This document shows positions 7,153-15,238 of a DNA stretch of 36,395 bases, one piece after another. Made by a program: the position numbers and the translations under genes. The notes under the pieces were generated by a model. That model did no database searches. It was not told where the DNA came from and saw only the letters and a program-made list of their open reading frames with translations. Positions within the stretch are counted from its first letter, which is position 1; each line of letters starts with the position of its first letter. This stretch comes from Granulicella sp. (GTDB lineage Bacteria > Acidobacteriota > Terriglobia > Terriglobales > Acidobacteriaceae). The stretch covers positions 1-36,395 of the forward strand of contig DAIDKF010000021.1 in assembly GCA_027450185.1 (NCBI GenBank). Direction: 5' to 3'.

Positions 7153-8460
7153 ATGGGATCAGCAGACATAGATTTTGACAGAACGGTGGTGTTGGCCAGT
7201 GCGGATGCGGCGTTACGGCAGCGGCTCAGTAGGACTCTCAGCGGGCTGCGCTGGCAGGTCCGCGAGGCTCGCGGAGGTGCTGAGGCGATCGCCCAGTTGG
7301 AGGACCGGCCAACCGAGGCGCTGCTGCTCGATCATTGGCTCCCCGACCTCGATGTGACTGAACTTGCCGAGCAGATCGGCGCCCTGTATCCGAGTATGGA
7401 TATGCTGCGGGTCGATGGAGACCCCATCGTCGCTGGTACACGCAGCCCGCGCCGTCACGAACTGCTGCATGCCGTCCGCCAGGCTCTGGGCTCCTCTTCG
7501 TGCGGTAGTTCGACATCCTCCCCGGCACGATTGAACGGCAACGACGCGCCCATCACGGCATGGTCTGCCAGTGACATCTATCTCGGTGAGCCAACCACTT
7601 CACCCACCGTCCCCACTCCGTTGCAGCCCGCCGGGTCGAACAATGCGAACCAGCCCTTTCAGACCTATACGACCTCAGTAAGGGGCATGCTTCCGGTGGT
7701 CATCGACGAGATGGTTGGCCAGAGTGAAGCGATGATCGAGCTCGCCCGCATGATTCGATTGGTTGCGCCTCGCAAGGCGACCGTGTTGATTGAAGGCGAA
7801 ACGGGTACGGGCAAGGAGGTGGTTGCCCAAGCGTTGCATCGCCTCAGTCCACGCTCGTCCAAGCCCTTTGTTGTGTTGAACTGTGCGGCCATTCCCGAGG
7901 CACTACTCGAAGCCGAGCTCTTCGGGCATACCCGCGGAGCGTTCACTGGTGCTGTGCAGTCACGCACTGGCCGTATCGAAGCCGCTCACGGTGGAACCCT
8001 CTTCCTTGATGAGATTGGCGAGATGCCCTTCGCTCTCCAGGCCAAGATGTTGCGATTTTTGGAGAGCGGCGAGTTGCAGCGCGTAGGCGACAACGAGACC
8101 CTGAGGGTAGATGTGCGCGTAATCGCCGCCACACATCAGCATTTGGAGCAGCGGGCCACCGAAGGCAGCTTCCGCCTGGATCTTTATCATCGCCTCGCAG
8201 TCTTTCCCATCGACGTGCCGCCGCTGCGGGAGCGACTGGAAGATATCGAGGTTCTCTGTGAGCACTTTCTCATGCTGATGGGAAGGTCCTCTCCGCGCAA
8301 GTCGTTGTCCGCGGCTGCGCTCGACAAGCTCTGCTTGCATGACTGGCCAGGTAACGTACGCGAGCTGGCCCATGTGCTCGAGCGCGCTACTATTCTCGCC
8401 GACGATTCGGCCAGTATTCGCGCCGAGGACATCCGGCTTCGCCGCGCCGCCAGAAAATGA
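7153..8460 (+). CDS. Sigma-54 transcription activator without DNA-binding domain, with degenerate receiver
   Basis: 435 residues; ATG 7153 follows CAGGAGTAAACC. Residues about 10-112 resemble a receiver: Asp60 in LLLDHWLPD is kept, but the acidic pair is reduced to Asp18 and the conserved Lys is replaced by a Ser-Pro (98-99), so switching is doubtful. A Ser/Pro-rich linker follows (about 113-180). The AAA+ domain is complete: Walker A GETGTGKE (215-222), the sigma-54 contact loop GAFTGA (262-267), Walker B TLFLDEIGE (282-290), arginine finger region FRLDLYHRL (340-348), and DWPGNVREL (397-405). The chain ends 30 residues later with RRAARK, without the Fis-type helix-turn-helix. FlgR of Helicobacter, which drives flagellar genes, and Chlamydia CtcC lack it too. 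fliA is next downstream, which suggests motility control, perhaps acting from solution rather than from enhancers. Confidence 0.9.
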   Translation: MGSADIDFDRTVVLASADAALRQRLSRTLSGLRWQVREARGGAEAIAQLEDRPTEALLLDHWLPDLDVTELAEQIGALYPSMDMLRVDGDPIVAGTRSPRRHELLHAVRQALGSSSCGSSTSSPARLNGNDAPITAWSASDIYLGEPTTSPTVPTPLQPAGSNNANQPFQTYTTSVRGMLPVVIDEMVGQSEAMIELARMIRLVAPRKATVLIEGETGTGKEVVAQALHRLSPRSSKPFVVLNCAAIPEALLEAELFGHTRGAFTGAVQSRTGRIEAAHGGTLFLDEIGEMPFALQAKMLRFLESGELQRVGDNETLRVDVRVIAATHQHLEQRATEGSFRLDLYHRLAVFPIDVPPLRERLEDIEVLCEHFLMLMGRSSPRKSLSAAALDKLCLHDWPGNVRELAHVLERATILADDSASIRAEDIRLRRAARK

Positions 8461-8492
8461 GACGGTTCTCAAGCATCCTGTTTCTCCAGCAA

Positions 8493-8518
8493 GGCCCTCC
8501 GTCGGAGGGCCATTTTAG
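8493..8518 (+). terminator. Rho-independent terminator after the sigma-54 activator
   Basis: An 8-base stem, GGCCCTCC (8493-8500) and GGAGGGCC (8504-8511), with a 3-base loop, followed by ATTTTAGT. It lies 33 bases after the stop codon and should end the regulator operon, separating it from fliA. Confidence 0.75.
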
Positions 8519-8569
8519 TCATACGCACACAGAAATCATTGGAAACGCCTCAGAAAAGTACACCAAAGT

Positions 8570-8586
8570 TTGGCCTCGCTCGTGCC
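8570..8586 (+). promoter_or_regulatory. Weak candidate sigma-54 promoter upstream of fliA
   Basis: TTGGCC and GTGCC place GG (8572-8573) and GC (8584-8585) exactly 10 bases apart, the invariant sigma-54 spacing. The other positions fit the TGGCAC-N5-TTGCA consensus only in part. It lies just downstream of a sigma-54 activator gene and 170 bases before the preferred fliA start, which is why it is listed. Chance occurrence is quite possible. Confidence 0.25.
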
Positions 8587-8754
8587 TTTATCCAGTACGC
8601 CGACACAGAACGGCTGAGCGGCTGAAGCAACGATTGCGAGGATCCATTGGTCATCCATCCGGAACGGAACAAGCAACACGCAACAATGACCTGCAACGCG
8701 GACCAGGCCGCCCTATGGCGCCTAGCGGAGCAACCTCGCCGGAGGGCTGATCGT

Positions 8755-9597
8755 GTGAAGCAGTCGCTGGCTTCACCGACCTATCTTGCTCCGATCAGCA
8801 CCTCGGTTGCGGTCAAGCGGTCCATCCCAGCAGCTCTCGAAGGACCAGAGCGGGATCGCCTCCTGCTCGAACACCTGCCCACTGTTCGCTACCTCGCTCA
8901 CCGCATTCATGAGCGGTTGCCTCAGCAGGTTGAGCTTGACGATCTGATTTCGGCCGGCGTCGTCGGCCTGATTGACGCTTTCAACAAGTTTGACCGGAAG
9001 AAGATGGTGCAGTTCAAGAGCTACGCGCAGTTCCGCATCCGCGGGGCCATCCTCGATTCTCTGCGCGGTCTGGATTGGAGTCCTCGCGAGCTTCGCCGCA
9101 AAGGCCGCGCCGTGCAGGAGGCCATTCAGTCCCTGACCCGGATGTTGCGGCGCACTCCAACCGAACCTGAGATTGCGAAAGAGTTGAATCTTGGCCTCAA
9201 TGAGTACCAACTTCTGCTGGGTCAATTGAAGGGGCTCGAGATCGGCAGCCTGAATCTCGAGCACGCCGACGACTCCAGCGAAGACCAGTTGGCCTACATT
9301 GCAGGGTCCCCGGAGGACGATCCGCTCTTTCGCTGCCTTAAGGGGGAGATGCGCCAGTGCCTGATCGATGCAATCGAGGAGTTGCCGGAGAAAGAACGCA
9401 TGATCCTCACCCTCTACTACTATGAAGAGCTGACGATGAAGGAGATTGGTCTCACTCTTGGAGTCGTTGAGTCACGCGTCTCGCAGATCCACTCCTCGGC
9501 CGTGGTCCGACTCCGCTCCACCCTACAGGACCTTCAAAAGCCACGCAGGGCGCAGTTCGTAGCCAAGTCGAGACCTACAAAGCTGAGCGACTGCTGA
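8755..9597 (+). CDS. fliA: RNA polymerase sigma-28 factor FliA/WhiG family
   Basis: 280 residues from GTG 8755, chosen because GGAGGG lies 8 bases upstream; ATG 8686 or 8647 in the same frame would add 23 or 36 residues but have poor ribosome sites. Region 2: DRLLLEHLPTVRYLAHRI, then VELDDLISAGVVGLIDAFNK and FKSYAQFRIRGAILDSLR, all typical of FliA. Region 3: ELRRKGRAVQEAIQSL with TPTEPEIAKEL. Region 4: LPEKERMILTLYYYEELTMK and GVVESRVSQIHSSAV, the -35-binding helix-turn-helix. A short basic tail follows. FliA directs RNA polymerase to late flagellar and chemotaxis promoters. Three candidate target sites lie in this window, including one just downstream before a flgM-like gene, which is the classic feedback pair. 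Confidence 0.93.
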   Translation: MKQSLASPTYLAPISTSVAVKRSIPAALEGPERDRLLLEHLPTVRYLAHRIHERLPQQVELDDLISAGVVGLIDAFNKFDRKKMVQFKSYAQFRIRGAILDSLRGLDWSPRELRRKGRAVQEAIQSLTRMLRRTPTEPEIAKELNLGLNEYQLLLGQLKGLEIGSLNLEHADDSSEDQLAYIAGSPEDDPLFRCLKGEMRQCLIDAIEELPEKERMILTLYYYEELTMKEIGLTLGVVESRVSQIHSSAVVRLRSTLQDLQKPRRAQFVAKSRPTKLSDC

Positions 9598-9694
9598 AAT
9601 CCAGTGCTTCAACCGTGCCCGTCTGCCAAGTCACTCCCCTGTGCTATGTGCTTGTCTTGTCCTACTTACTGAGATGAATCTCATTAAATATCGC

Positions 9695-9722
9695 TAATGT
9701 TTTCCTGGACCCCCGCCGATAG
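9695..9722 (+). promoter_or_regulatory. Sigma-28 promoter of the flgM-like gene
   Basis: TAATGTTT (9695-9702), a 12-base spacer, then GCCGATAG (9715-9722). Both boxes match the FliA consensus TAAAGTTT and GCCGATAA at 7 of 8 positions, with a spacer one base longer than the usual 11. It sits between fliA and the flgM-like gene. Confidence 0.7.
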
Positions 9723-9739
9723 GAATACTGAGGCAAATC

Positions 9740-10078
9740 TTGTTGAGCAGAGTGTGGAACTCGTGGACATTATTCGATAGCCAAATTGGCCTGCACGTAT
9801 ATCGCGAAACCGGCTGCATGCGATGCATTCAGGATCAGCCTCCTTTCGCAGATGCGCTGTTGCGCCACAGGCTCCCTTCCGGCCGAACATCGACCCGTCC
9901 AGAAGGCTTGCTTCTGAGTGTCACAAGTAAGCTTTATGGCCTCCCGCTCAATCCCTCCCGGGCACGCAGGGAACGAGTCGAACGTATCAGAATAGCGATC
10001 GCGGATGGCTCCTACCATGTCTCCTCTTCTGAGCTGGCGCAGAAGTTGATCGATCGAATGATACACCACCACCGCTAG
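9740..10078 (+). CDS. flgM: FlgM-like anti-sigma-28 factor
   Basis: 112 residues if TTG 9740 is the start. The C-terminal part, about 76-107, reads RRERVERIRIAIADGSYHV followed by SSSELAQKLIDRMI. This is the FlgM pattern (RVxxIRxAIxxGxYxVDxxxLAxKLI) that binds and blocks sigma-28 until the hook is complete. The N-terminal 60 residues resemble nothing and are not typical of FlgM, so the true start may lie further in; the only in-frame ATG before the core is at 9818. GAGG lies a few bases before the TTG, and a sigma-28 promoter lies immediately upstream, implying autogenous feedback. Position directly after fliA supports the call. The reverse strand open frame over the same bases is a shadow. 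Confidence 0.72.
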   Translation: MLSRVWNSWTLFDSQIGLHVYRETGCMRCIQDQPPFADALLRHRLPSGRTSTRPEGLLLSVTSKLYGLPLNPSRARRERVERIRIAIADGSYHVSSSELAQKLIDRMIHHHR

Positions 10079-10256
10079 ACATTCAGCCTGAGCCTTCGGC
10101 GGTCAGTCGACCACGACTCGCTGCCCCAACCAAAGGCATGTCGCTCTCTGTCCCTCCTCGGCCGTCAGAATCTCCTCAACCCAGCGAGAATCGGACAGAC
10201 CCTACGATGCGCCGTTTCGGCCTGGCCGAGCATCTGAGTCTATGGAGGAAGCACGT

Positions 10257-10943
10257 ATGAGTCAGTGGGTAAATGTACAGGCGTCCGACGGCCACGAGTT
10301 GTCGGCCTATGTGGCGCAGCCGGAGGGCCAGCCGATTGGCGCTCTGATCGTCGTTCAGGAGATATTCGGTGTCAATCCGTCTATTCGGTCCGTAGCCGAC
10401 GCTTACGCCAGGGATGGCTTTCTGGCCATCGCCCCAGCGTTGTTTGATCGCTTCGAGAGGGGCCTCGAGTTGACCTACGACGGCGACGATCTGAAGAAGG
10501 CCTTCGAGCTATACGGCCAGCTCAAACCCGAGACGCAACTCCTGGACATTGCGGCGGCCTATGAGCACGTCAAGGGGGCAGGCAAGGGAACCGGTGTCAT
10601 GGGCTTTTGCTATGGGGGCCTCCTCGCCTGGCTGAGTGCAACGCGTGCGACGTCCCTCAACATGGACCTTGGTTGCGCCATCGGCTACTACGCCGGCGGC
10701 ATCGGCAAGGTAGCCACCGAGCAGCCATCATGTCCCGTGCAGCTCCACTTCGGGGCCAGCGACGACCACATCGGCAAGGACCAGGTTGACGCCGTACGTG
10801 TCGCCCACCCCGAGGTAGAAATCTTCGTCTATGAGAGTGCAGGGCATGCCTTTGCGAACGAAGCCCGTGCGAGCTACGTGCCTTCAGCCGCCACCTTGGC
10901 CCGCCAGCGCTCGCTGGAGTTCCTCAAAGCACATCTCGCCTAG
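10257..10943 (+). CDS. Dienelactone hydrolase family protein
   Basis: 228 residues from ATG 10257, preceded by GGAGGAAGC; an ATG five codons upstream (10242) overlaps that ribosome site and is rejected. Alpha/beta hydrolase with the dienelactone-hydrolase triad: Cys118 in the nucleophile elbow GFCYGG, Asp169 or Asp170 in FGASDDHI, and His197 in AGHAFAN. The conserved QEIFGVN (34-40) with Glu35 is also present. The family opens dienelactone in chloroaromatic degradation, but many members act on other esters, so the substrate is unknown. No signal peptide. It stands alone between the motility block and rpsO, with no linked aromatic-degradation genes. Confidence 0.9.
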   Translation: MSQWVNVQASDGHELSAYVAQPEGQPIGALIVVQEIFGVNPSIRSVADAYARDGFLAIAPALFDRFERGLELTYDGDDLKKAFELYGQLKPETQLLDIAAAYEHVKGAGKGTGVMGFCYGGLLAWLSATRATSLNMDLGCAIGYYAGGIGKVATEQPSCPVQLHFGASDDHIGKDQVDAVRVAHPEVEIFVYESAGHAFANEARASYVPSAATLARQRSLEFLKAHLA

Positions 10944-10991
10944 TTGGAACCACGGAGTGGCCCGACGAATCAGTCGCTGGGACGGTAATTT

Positions 10992-11019
10992 TTGAGCCCC
11001 AGCGTGGTATCTTTAAACT
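10992..11019 (+). promoter_or_regulatory. Probable housekeeping promoter of rpsO
   Basis: TTGAGC (10992-10997), a 16-base spacer and TAAACT (11014-11019), close to the TTGACA and TATAAT consensus. It lies about 50 bases before the rpsO start codon, a fitting distance. Confidence 0.4.
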
Positions 11020-11071
11020 GGACACTGAGAGAAGTGGACTAGCGCATAGAGAATCAGGAGTAAGACCCGCC

Positions 11072-11338
11072 GTGTTGGCAACAGCGAAAAAGACTGACAT
11101 CATTACCAAGTTCCGCACGCATGACTCGGACACCGGAAGTCCTGAGGTGCAGATTGCGATCCTCAGCGAGCGCATTGGCGAGCTGACCGAGCACTTCAAA
11201 ACCCATAGGAAAGATCATGGCTCGCGCCGTGGTCTGTTGATGCTGGTGAGCAAACGCCGCCGCCTTCTGGATTATCTCAAGAAGACGGATTCGGATCGCT
11301 ACCGTGACGTCATCGCCAAGCTGGGTATCCGCAAGTAG
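11072..11338 (+). CDS. rpsO: 30S ribosomal protein S15
   Basis: 88 residues, the usual S15 length. GTG start at 11072 with CAGGAGTAA upstream. Family landmarks are [16 protein letters not shown] (about 21-36), [19 protein letters not shown] (about 38-56), and the end [10 protein letters not shown] with [14 protein letters not shown]15 binds the central domain of 16S rRNA early in small-subunit assembly. It is followed by pnp, the widely conserved rpsO-pnp order, though a 300-base spacer with a hairpin lies between them. Confidence 0.98.
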   Translation: MLATAKKTDIITKFRTHDSDTGSPEVQIAILSERIGELTEHFKTHRKDHGSRRGLLMLVSKRRRLLDYLKKTDSDRYRDVIAKLGIRK

Positions 11339-11534
11339 CTACTTAGTGCTGCTTCGGCCACATTCTGCCAAGGCGGCCTCACCAGGAGTGGTTGAAGATT
11401 GAATCTGCGCAAAGCCATCGACGGGATGGAGGGAACTGCAAGCCGTTCTGTTTGCGTCGCTCGGCTTGACGCATCTTGCGGTGCCTCATTGCGTCGACAC
11501 CAGCCTTCATCCGCGACCAAAGCTAGAGAATCTG

Positions 11535-11568
11535 AAGCCCCGACCGAAGCTGCTTCGGCGGGGCTTTC
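11535..11568 (+). terminator. Hairpin between rpsO and pnp
   Basis: AAGCCCCG (11535-11542) pairs with CGGGGCTT (11559-11566), and the inner CCGAA/TTCGG extends the stem. It is followed by TCG rather than a long T run, so it may be a leaky terminator, or an RNA-processing and control site for pnp as known for the rpsO-pnp leader in other bacteria. Confidence 0.55.
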
Positions 11569-11646
11569 GTCATAGCATGGCTCCTCTACGAGTCAGCGCC
11601 AGACGCTCCAACAAGCTTAAAGACAAACAGAAAAAGAGGAATGCTT

Positions 11647-14097
11647 ATGAAGCAGGACGTAACCGTTGAGCTTGCCGGTGGCAAGCACATTAAATTCGAG
11701 ACAGGACGCATAGCCAAGCAGGCCTCCGGCGCCGCCTTTACCACCAGCGGCGATAATGCCGTTCTGGCCACCGCCGTTGCCTCTCCCGATCCCAAAGAGG
11801 GCATCGACTTCTTCCCCCTTACCGTTGAATACCGCGAGTTCACTTATGCCGGCGGACGCATCCCCGGCGGCTTCATCAAACGTGAAGGACGCCCCAGCGA
11901 GAAGGAGATTCTCACCTCGCGCCAGATCGATCGCCCCATCCGCCCGCTCTTCCCGGAGGCTTTCCGCAACGAGACCCAGGTTGTCGCCTTCGTCTACTCG
12001 GCCGACAAGGAAAACGATCCCGACGTACTCGGCATCAACGGAGCAAGCTGTGCTCTGGCCCTCTCGGACATTCCCTTCCACGGTCCTGTCGGCGCAGTTC
12101 GTGTCGGCTACATTGACGGCCAGTACTTGGTCAATCCGACCTATGCCGAGCGTCTCGTAAGCAAGCTCAACATCATGGTCGTAGGTACGAAAGATGGCAT
12201 CGTGATGGTCGAGTCCGGCTCGAAGGAGATCTCCGAGGAGGTTGTCGTTGGAGCCATCGAGTTCGCTCACGTCGAGATCAAGAAGATCGTCGCCGGTATC
12301 GATGAACTGGTCAGCCGCTCTGGTAAGGTCAAGCGCGCTGTTCCCGAGCTAGAGAACGACACCGAGTATGCCGCCGCCCTCAAGGCCAAAATCGGCGACC
12401 GCCTCAAGGATGCGCTTGACACCCTCAAGAACCCCAAGTTCGAGAGCTACGCCAAGGTTAAGGAGATCAAGGACGAGCTGAAGAAGGAACTTCCCGCCGA
12501 CGATCCCAACGCCAGCAAGAAGCTCTCAAAGTACTTTGAAGGACTGCGCGAGACCATATTCCGCGAGCAGGTCCTCAACGATCGCATCCGCCCCGACCAC
12601 CGTGCCTTCGACGAGATCCGCAAGATCACCATCGAGACCGGAGTTCTTCCGCGCGTGCATGGTTCAGCCCTCTTCACTCGTGGCGAAACTCAGGCTCTGG
12701 TCAGCGCAACGCTCGGCACCACTGACGATGCGCAGCGCATGGAAAGCTACGAAGGCGAGCAAAAGCGGAGGTTCATGTTGCACTATAACTTTCCGCCGTT
12801 TTCAGTAGGTGAGGTTGGGCGTATGACCGGCGTTGGCCGCCGCGAAATTGGCCACGGTGCCCTCGCATGGCGTGCCATTGAGGCTGTCCTCCCCGCGGAG
12901 GATGAGTCCCCGTACACCCTCCGCGTTGTCTCTGACATCCTGGAATCCAATGGCTCCTCGTCGATGGCGACCGTCTGTGGTGCCTCACTCTCCCTCATGC
13001 AGGCCGGCATTCCCCTTAAGGGTTCAGTCGCCGGAGTGGCGATGGGCCTTGTCAAGGAAGGCGACAAGTACGCCGTCCTCACCGACATTGCAGGAGCCGA
13101 AGACCACTACGGCGACATGGATTTTAAAGTCGCCGGAACTCGCCACGGCATTACCGCTCTGCAGATGGACATCAAGATCATGGGTATCACTACCCAGATC
13201 ATGCGTGAAGCTCTCGAGCAGGCGCGCCAGGGTCGACTCTTCTTGCTGGACACGATGGATGCCGTAATCTCGCACGCAGCTACGGAGAAGTCGCAGTTCG
13301 CTCCCCGCATCCACACCCTCCAGATACCCACCGACAAGATCCGCGACCTCATTGGGCCCGGCGGCAAGATCATCCGTGGCATCGTCGATGCAACCGGCGT
13401 CAAGATCGATGTAGATGATACGGGCCGTGTCAATGTAGCATCGTCCGACGCCGAGGGCCTCGCCAAGGCTATCCAGATGATCTCCGACATCACGGCTGTG
13501 CCCGAAGTCGGGAAGATCTACCTCGGCAAGGTCGTGCGGCTTGCCGAGTTCGGTGCTTTTGTCGAGATCTTTCCTGGCACGGATGGCCTCCTTCATGTCT
13601 CCGAGATCGCCGAGCATCGCGTCAAGGAAGTCAAGGACGAGCTCCGCGAGGGCGATCAGATCTTGGTCAAGGTGCTCTCCATCGAAGGCAATCGCATCAA
13701 GCTTTCCCGGAAGGCCGTGCTGCGTGAGCAGCGGGAGAAGCTGGGCCTCCCGCCCGTCGCCGAACAATCGGGTGGCGGCGAGCGTAGCGAACGATCCGAT
13801 CGAGGTGAGCGTGGTGGTCGTGACCGTGATCGCAGCTCACGTCCGGCACGCACCGAGCGTACCGAGCCCAAGCATGAGACCACCGTCGTTCTCGACAGCG
13901 GAGAAGACTTCGACGATGACGATGATTTCGAAGGCGATGACGCGGGAGCCGACGAGGCAACCACCGGCGAGCCCCGGGAGGGTGCAGTGCCTGATACTAG
14001 CGGAGTTCGTCCTGCCGGCCAGCGTCGTGGACGTCGTCGTCGCGGTCGCCGCCCGGTTACCACAGGTACGGCTCCTCAGAGTGGCAGTAACAGCTAA
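11647..14097 (+). CDS. pnp: Polynucleotide phosphorylase with long charged C-terminal tail
   Basis: 816 residues from ATG 11647, where AGAGGA sits 6 bases upstream; ATG 11641 directly abuts that site and is less likely. It degrades RNA 3' to 5' with phosphate as a trimer. First RNase PH-like domain (about 10-140), helical linker, second RNase PH-like domain (about 320-550, with the catalytic GAEDHYGDMDFKVAGT), KH domain (about 558-617, DLIGPGGKIIRGI with the GPGG loop) and S1 domain (about 620-690, FGAFVEIFPGTDGLLHVSEI). Residues 700-816 are an extension of low complexity: GERSERSDRGERGG-type repeats, an acid run (DFDDDDDFEGDD) and a basic end (RRGRRRRGRRP). E. coli PNPase ends soon after S1, at about 711 residues, so the tail is about 100 residues extra and probably adds RNA or protein contacts. 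Confidence 0.98.
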   Translation: MKQDVTVELAGGKHIKFETGRIAKQASGAAFTTSGDNAVLATAVASPDPKEGIDFFPLTVEYREFTYAGGRIPGGFIKREGRPSEKEILTSRQIDRPIRPLFPEAFRNETQVVAFVYSADKENDPDVLGINGASCALALSDIPFHGPVGAVRVGYIDGQYLVNPTYAERLVSKLNIMVVGTKDGIVMVESGSKEISEEVVVGAIEFAHVEIKKIVAGIDELVSRSGKVKRAVPELENDTEYAAALKAKIGDRLKDALDTLKNPKFESYAKVKEIKDELKKELPADDPNASKKLSKYFEGLRETIFREQVLNDRIRPDHRAFDEIRKITIETGVLPRVHGSALFTRGETQALVSATLGTTDDAQRMESYEGEQKRRFMLHYNFPPFSVGEVGRMTGVGRREIGHGALAWRAIEAVLPAEDESPYTLRVVSDILESNGSSSMATVCGASLSLMQAGIPLKGSVAGVAMGLVKEGDKYAVLTDIAGAEDHYGDMDFKVAGTRHGITALQMDIKIMGITTQIMREALEQARQGRLFLLDTMDAVISHAATEKSQFAPRIHTLQIPTDKIRDLIGPGGKIIRGIVDATGVKIDVDDTGRVNVASSDAEGLAKAIQMISDITAVPEVGKIYLGKVVRLAEFGAFVEIFPGTDGLLHVSEIAEHRVKEVKDELREGDQILVKVLSIEGNRIKLSRKAVLREQREKLGLPPVAEQSGGGERSERSDRGERGGRDRDRSSRPARTERTEPKHETTVVLDSGEDFDDDDDFEGDDAGADEATTGEPREGAVPDTSGVRPAGQRRGRRRRGRRPVTTGTAPQSGSNS

Positions 14098-14113
14098 CTC
14101 TTATCCATCCACC

Positions 14114-14144
14114 AGCGAAGCCGCGCATCATGCGCGGCTTCGCT
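14114..14144 (+). terminator. Strong hairpin after pnp
   Basis: A perfect 14-base stem, AGCGAAGCCGCGCA with its complement, around a 3-base loop. It lies 17 bases after the pnp stop codon. There is no T run, so it may act as a 3' stabiliser or a rho-independent terminator of the weak type. Confidence 0.6.
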
Positions 14145-14208
14145 GTCTGGCGAATCTCCGGCCCCCCACCGCTCGTCTAGCTCTGTAAACGAGGAGGGAA
14201 TCGCTTCA

Positions 14209-15123
14209 TTGATCGAGTTTAACCAATCGCGATTTCATCGCTGGTGGCCATTTGCCCTGCTCCTTCTCGCCGGAGCCAGCCGTTGGGGCCTCGCAGCAGC
14301 GCGTCCTGACGCTGGCTCAACCCTCGGCTCAGAGGCCGTTGGCTGCGCATGGGCCGCGCTCGCCGCGCTTACCTACCTCATCCGCCGACCCAACCTCGAC
14401 GCTTCGCCTCAGCCGTCTTCCAACTCTGTGCGTCTGCGTTGGGTTCTCTCCGGTGCCATGTTCATTGGCGGCCCCGCAGCCTTCCTCCTGTTTCACGGCG
14501 AAGAGTTCGATTTCGGCAGCCTCACCATCGCCCTTGCACTCACACCGGTCGTCATTGCTATTGCCACGTCCGCACTCGGCATCGAGAGCTCCGACGGCAT
14601 TGCTGGCCGCGTCTGGCCCGGTCTCGCAGCGGTTGCCGGCCTCCTGCTGGTGCTCGCGCAGCCTGCACTCGGAGACGCCCGCACCGACCTTGTCCTGGTC
14701 CTTGCACCAGCGTTGACAGGCCTCGGCGCTGTGCTCTTCTGCATGGATCAGCCCAGCTCGGCCTATAGGGTCGCCGCAGCTCTCCTCGGCGCGTCCGCAC
14801 TCTTTGCTATCGCCCTGGCCGAGGCGTCCTTCGTCGCTGGCACCCAACCCTCCGTCTCGCTGCTGGCCATTGCCTGCGACGGCATCCTCGCGCTGCTCGG
14901 CGTCGTCACCCTCGCGCAGCTCGGATTGACGCGCTGGTCATCGCAGTTTACCTGGGTTCCGCTGCTGATCATCCTCGAAGGTATTCTTCTAGTGCGGCCG
15001 GCATTGACCACGCACTGGGTTGTTGGTCTGGCTCTGCTGGTAGTGGCCAGCGTCTACCTGCTCCTGCCACAGAGCAACGCGCCTACCTCCGGCGCATCTC
15101 CCATCCCGACGCTCCCAGCTTAA
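14209..15123 (+). CDS. Multi-pass inner-membrane protein of unknown function, possibly EamA-like
   Basis: 304 residues starting with TTG 14209, supported by GAGGAGGGAA 8 bases upstream. About nine to ten hydrophobic segments span the whole chain, from FALLLLAGASRWGLAA near the N-terminus to WVVGLALLVVASVYLLL near the end. Length, segment count and the central glycine- and alanine-rich repeats recall the drug/metabolite transporter (EamA) group, but no diagnostic motif is clear, so no substrate can be given. It follows pnp after a strong hairpin, so it probably has its own transcript. Confidence 0.7.
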   Translation: MIEFNQSRFHRWWPFALLLLAGASRWGLAAARPDAGSTLGSEAVGCAWAALAALTYLIRRPNLDASPQPSSNSVRLRWVLSGAMFIGGPAAFLLFHGEEFDFGSLTIALALTPVVIAIATSALGIESSDGIAGRVWPGLAAVAGLLLVLAQPALGDARTDLVLVLAPALTGLGAVLFCMDQPSSAYRVAAALLGASALFAIALAEASFVAGTQPSVSLLAIACDGILALLGVVTLAQLGLTRWSSQFTWVPLLIILEGILLVRPALTTHWVVGLALLVVASVYLLLPQSNAPTSGASPIPTLPA

Positions 15124-15238
15124 CCCATCCTTACCAGGCCAAGCTTATCTCCCCCCGGACTAGGCTGACACGAACCCACACAGGTTCATCTTCTATGATC
15201 CTTCAATCCACAACCCCACCAGCGCTACACTCGTTCTC

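Noticed and set aside
9685..9721. TAAA at 9685 as the -35 element of the flgM sigma-28 promoter
   Set aside because: It is 26 bases from the GCCGATAG box, far beyond the usual spacing; TAATGTTT at 9695 fits much better.
13024..13767. 247-codon minus-strand open frame within pnp
   Set aside because: Antisense to the catalytic, KH and S1 domains of PNPase; no ribosome site.
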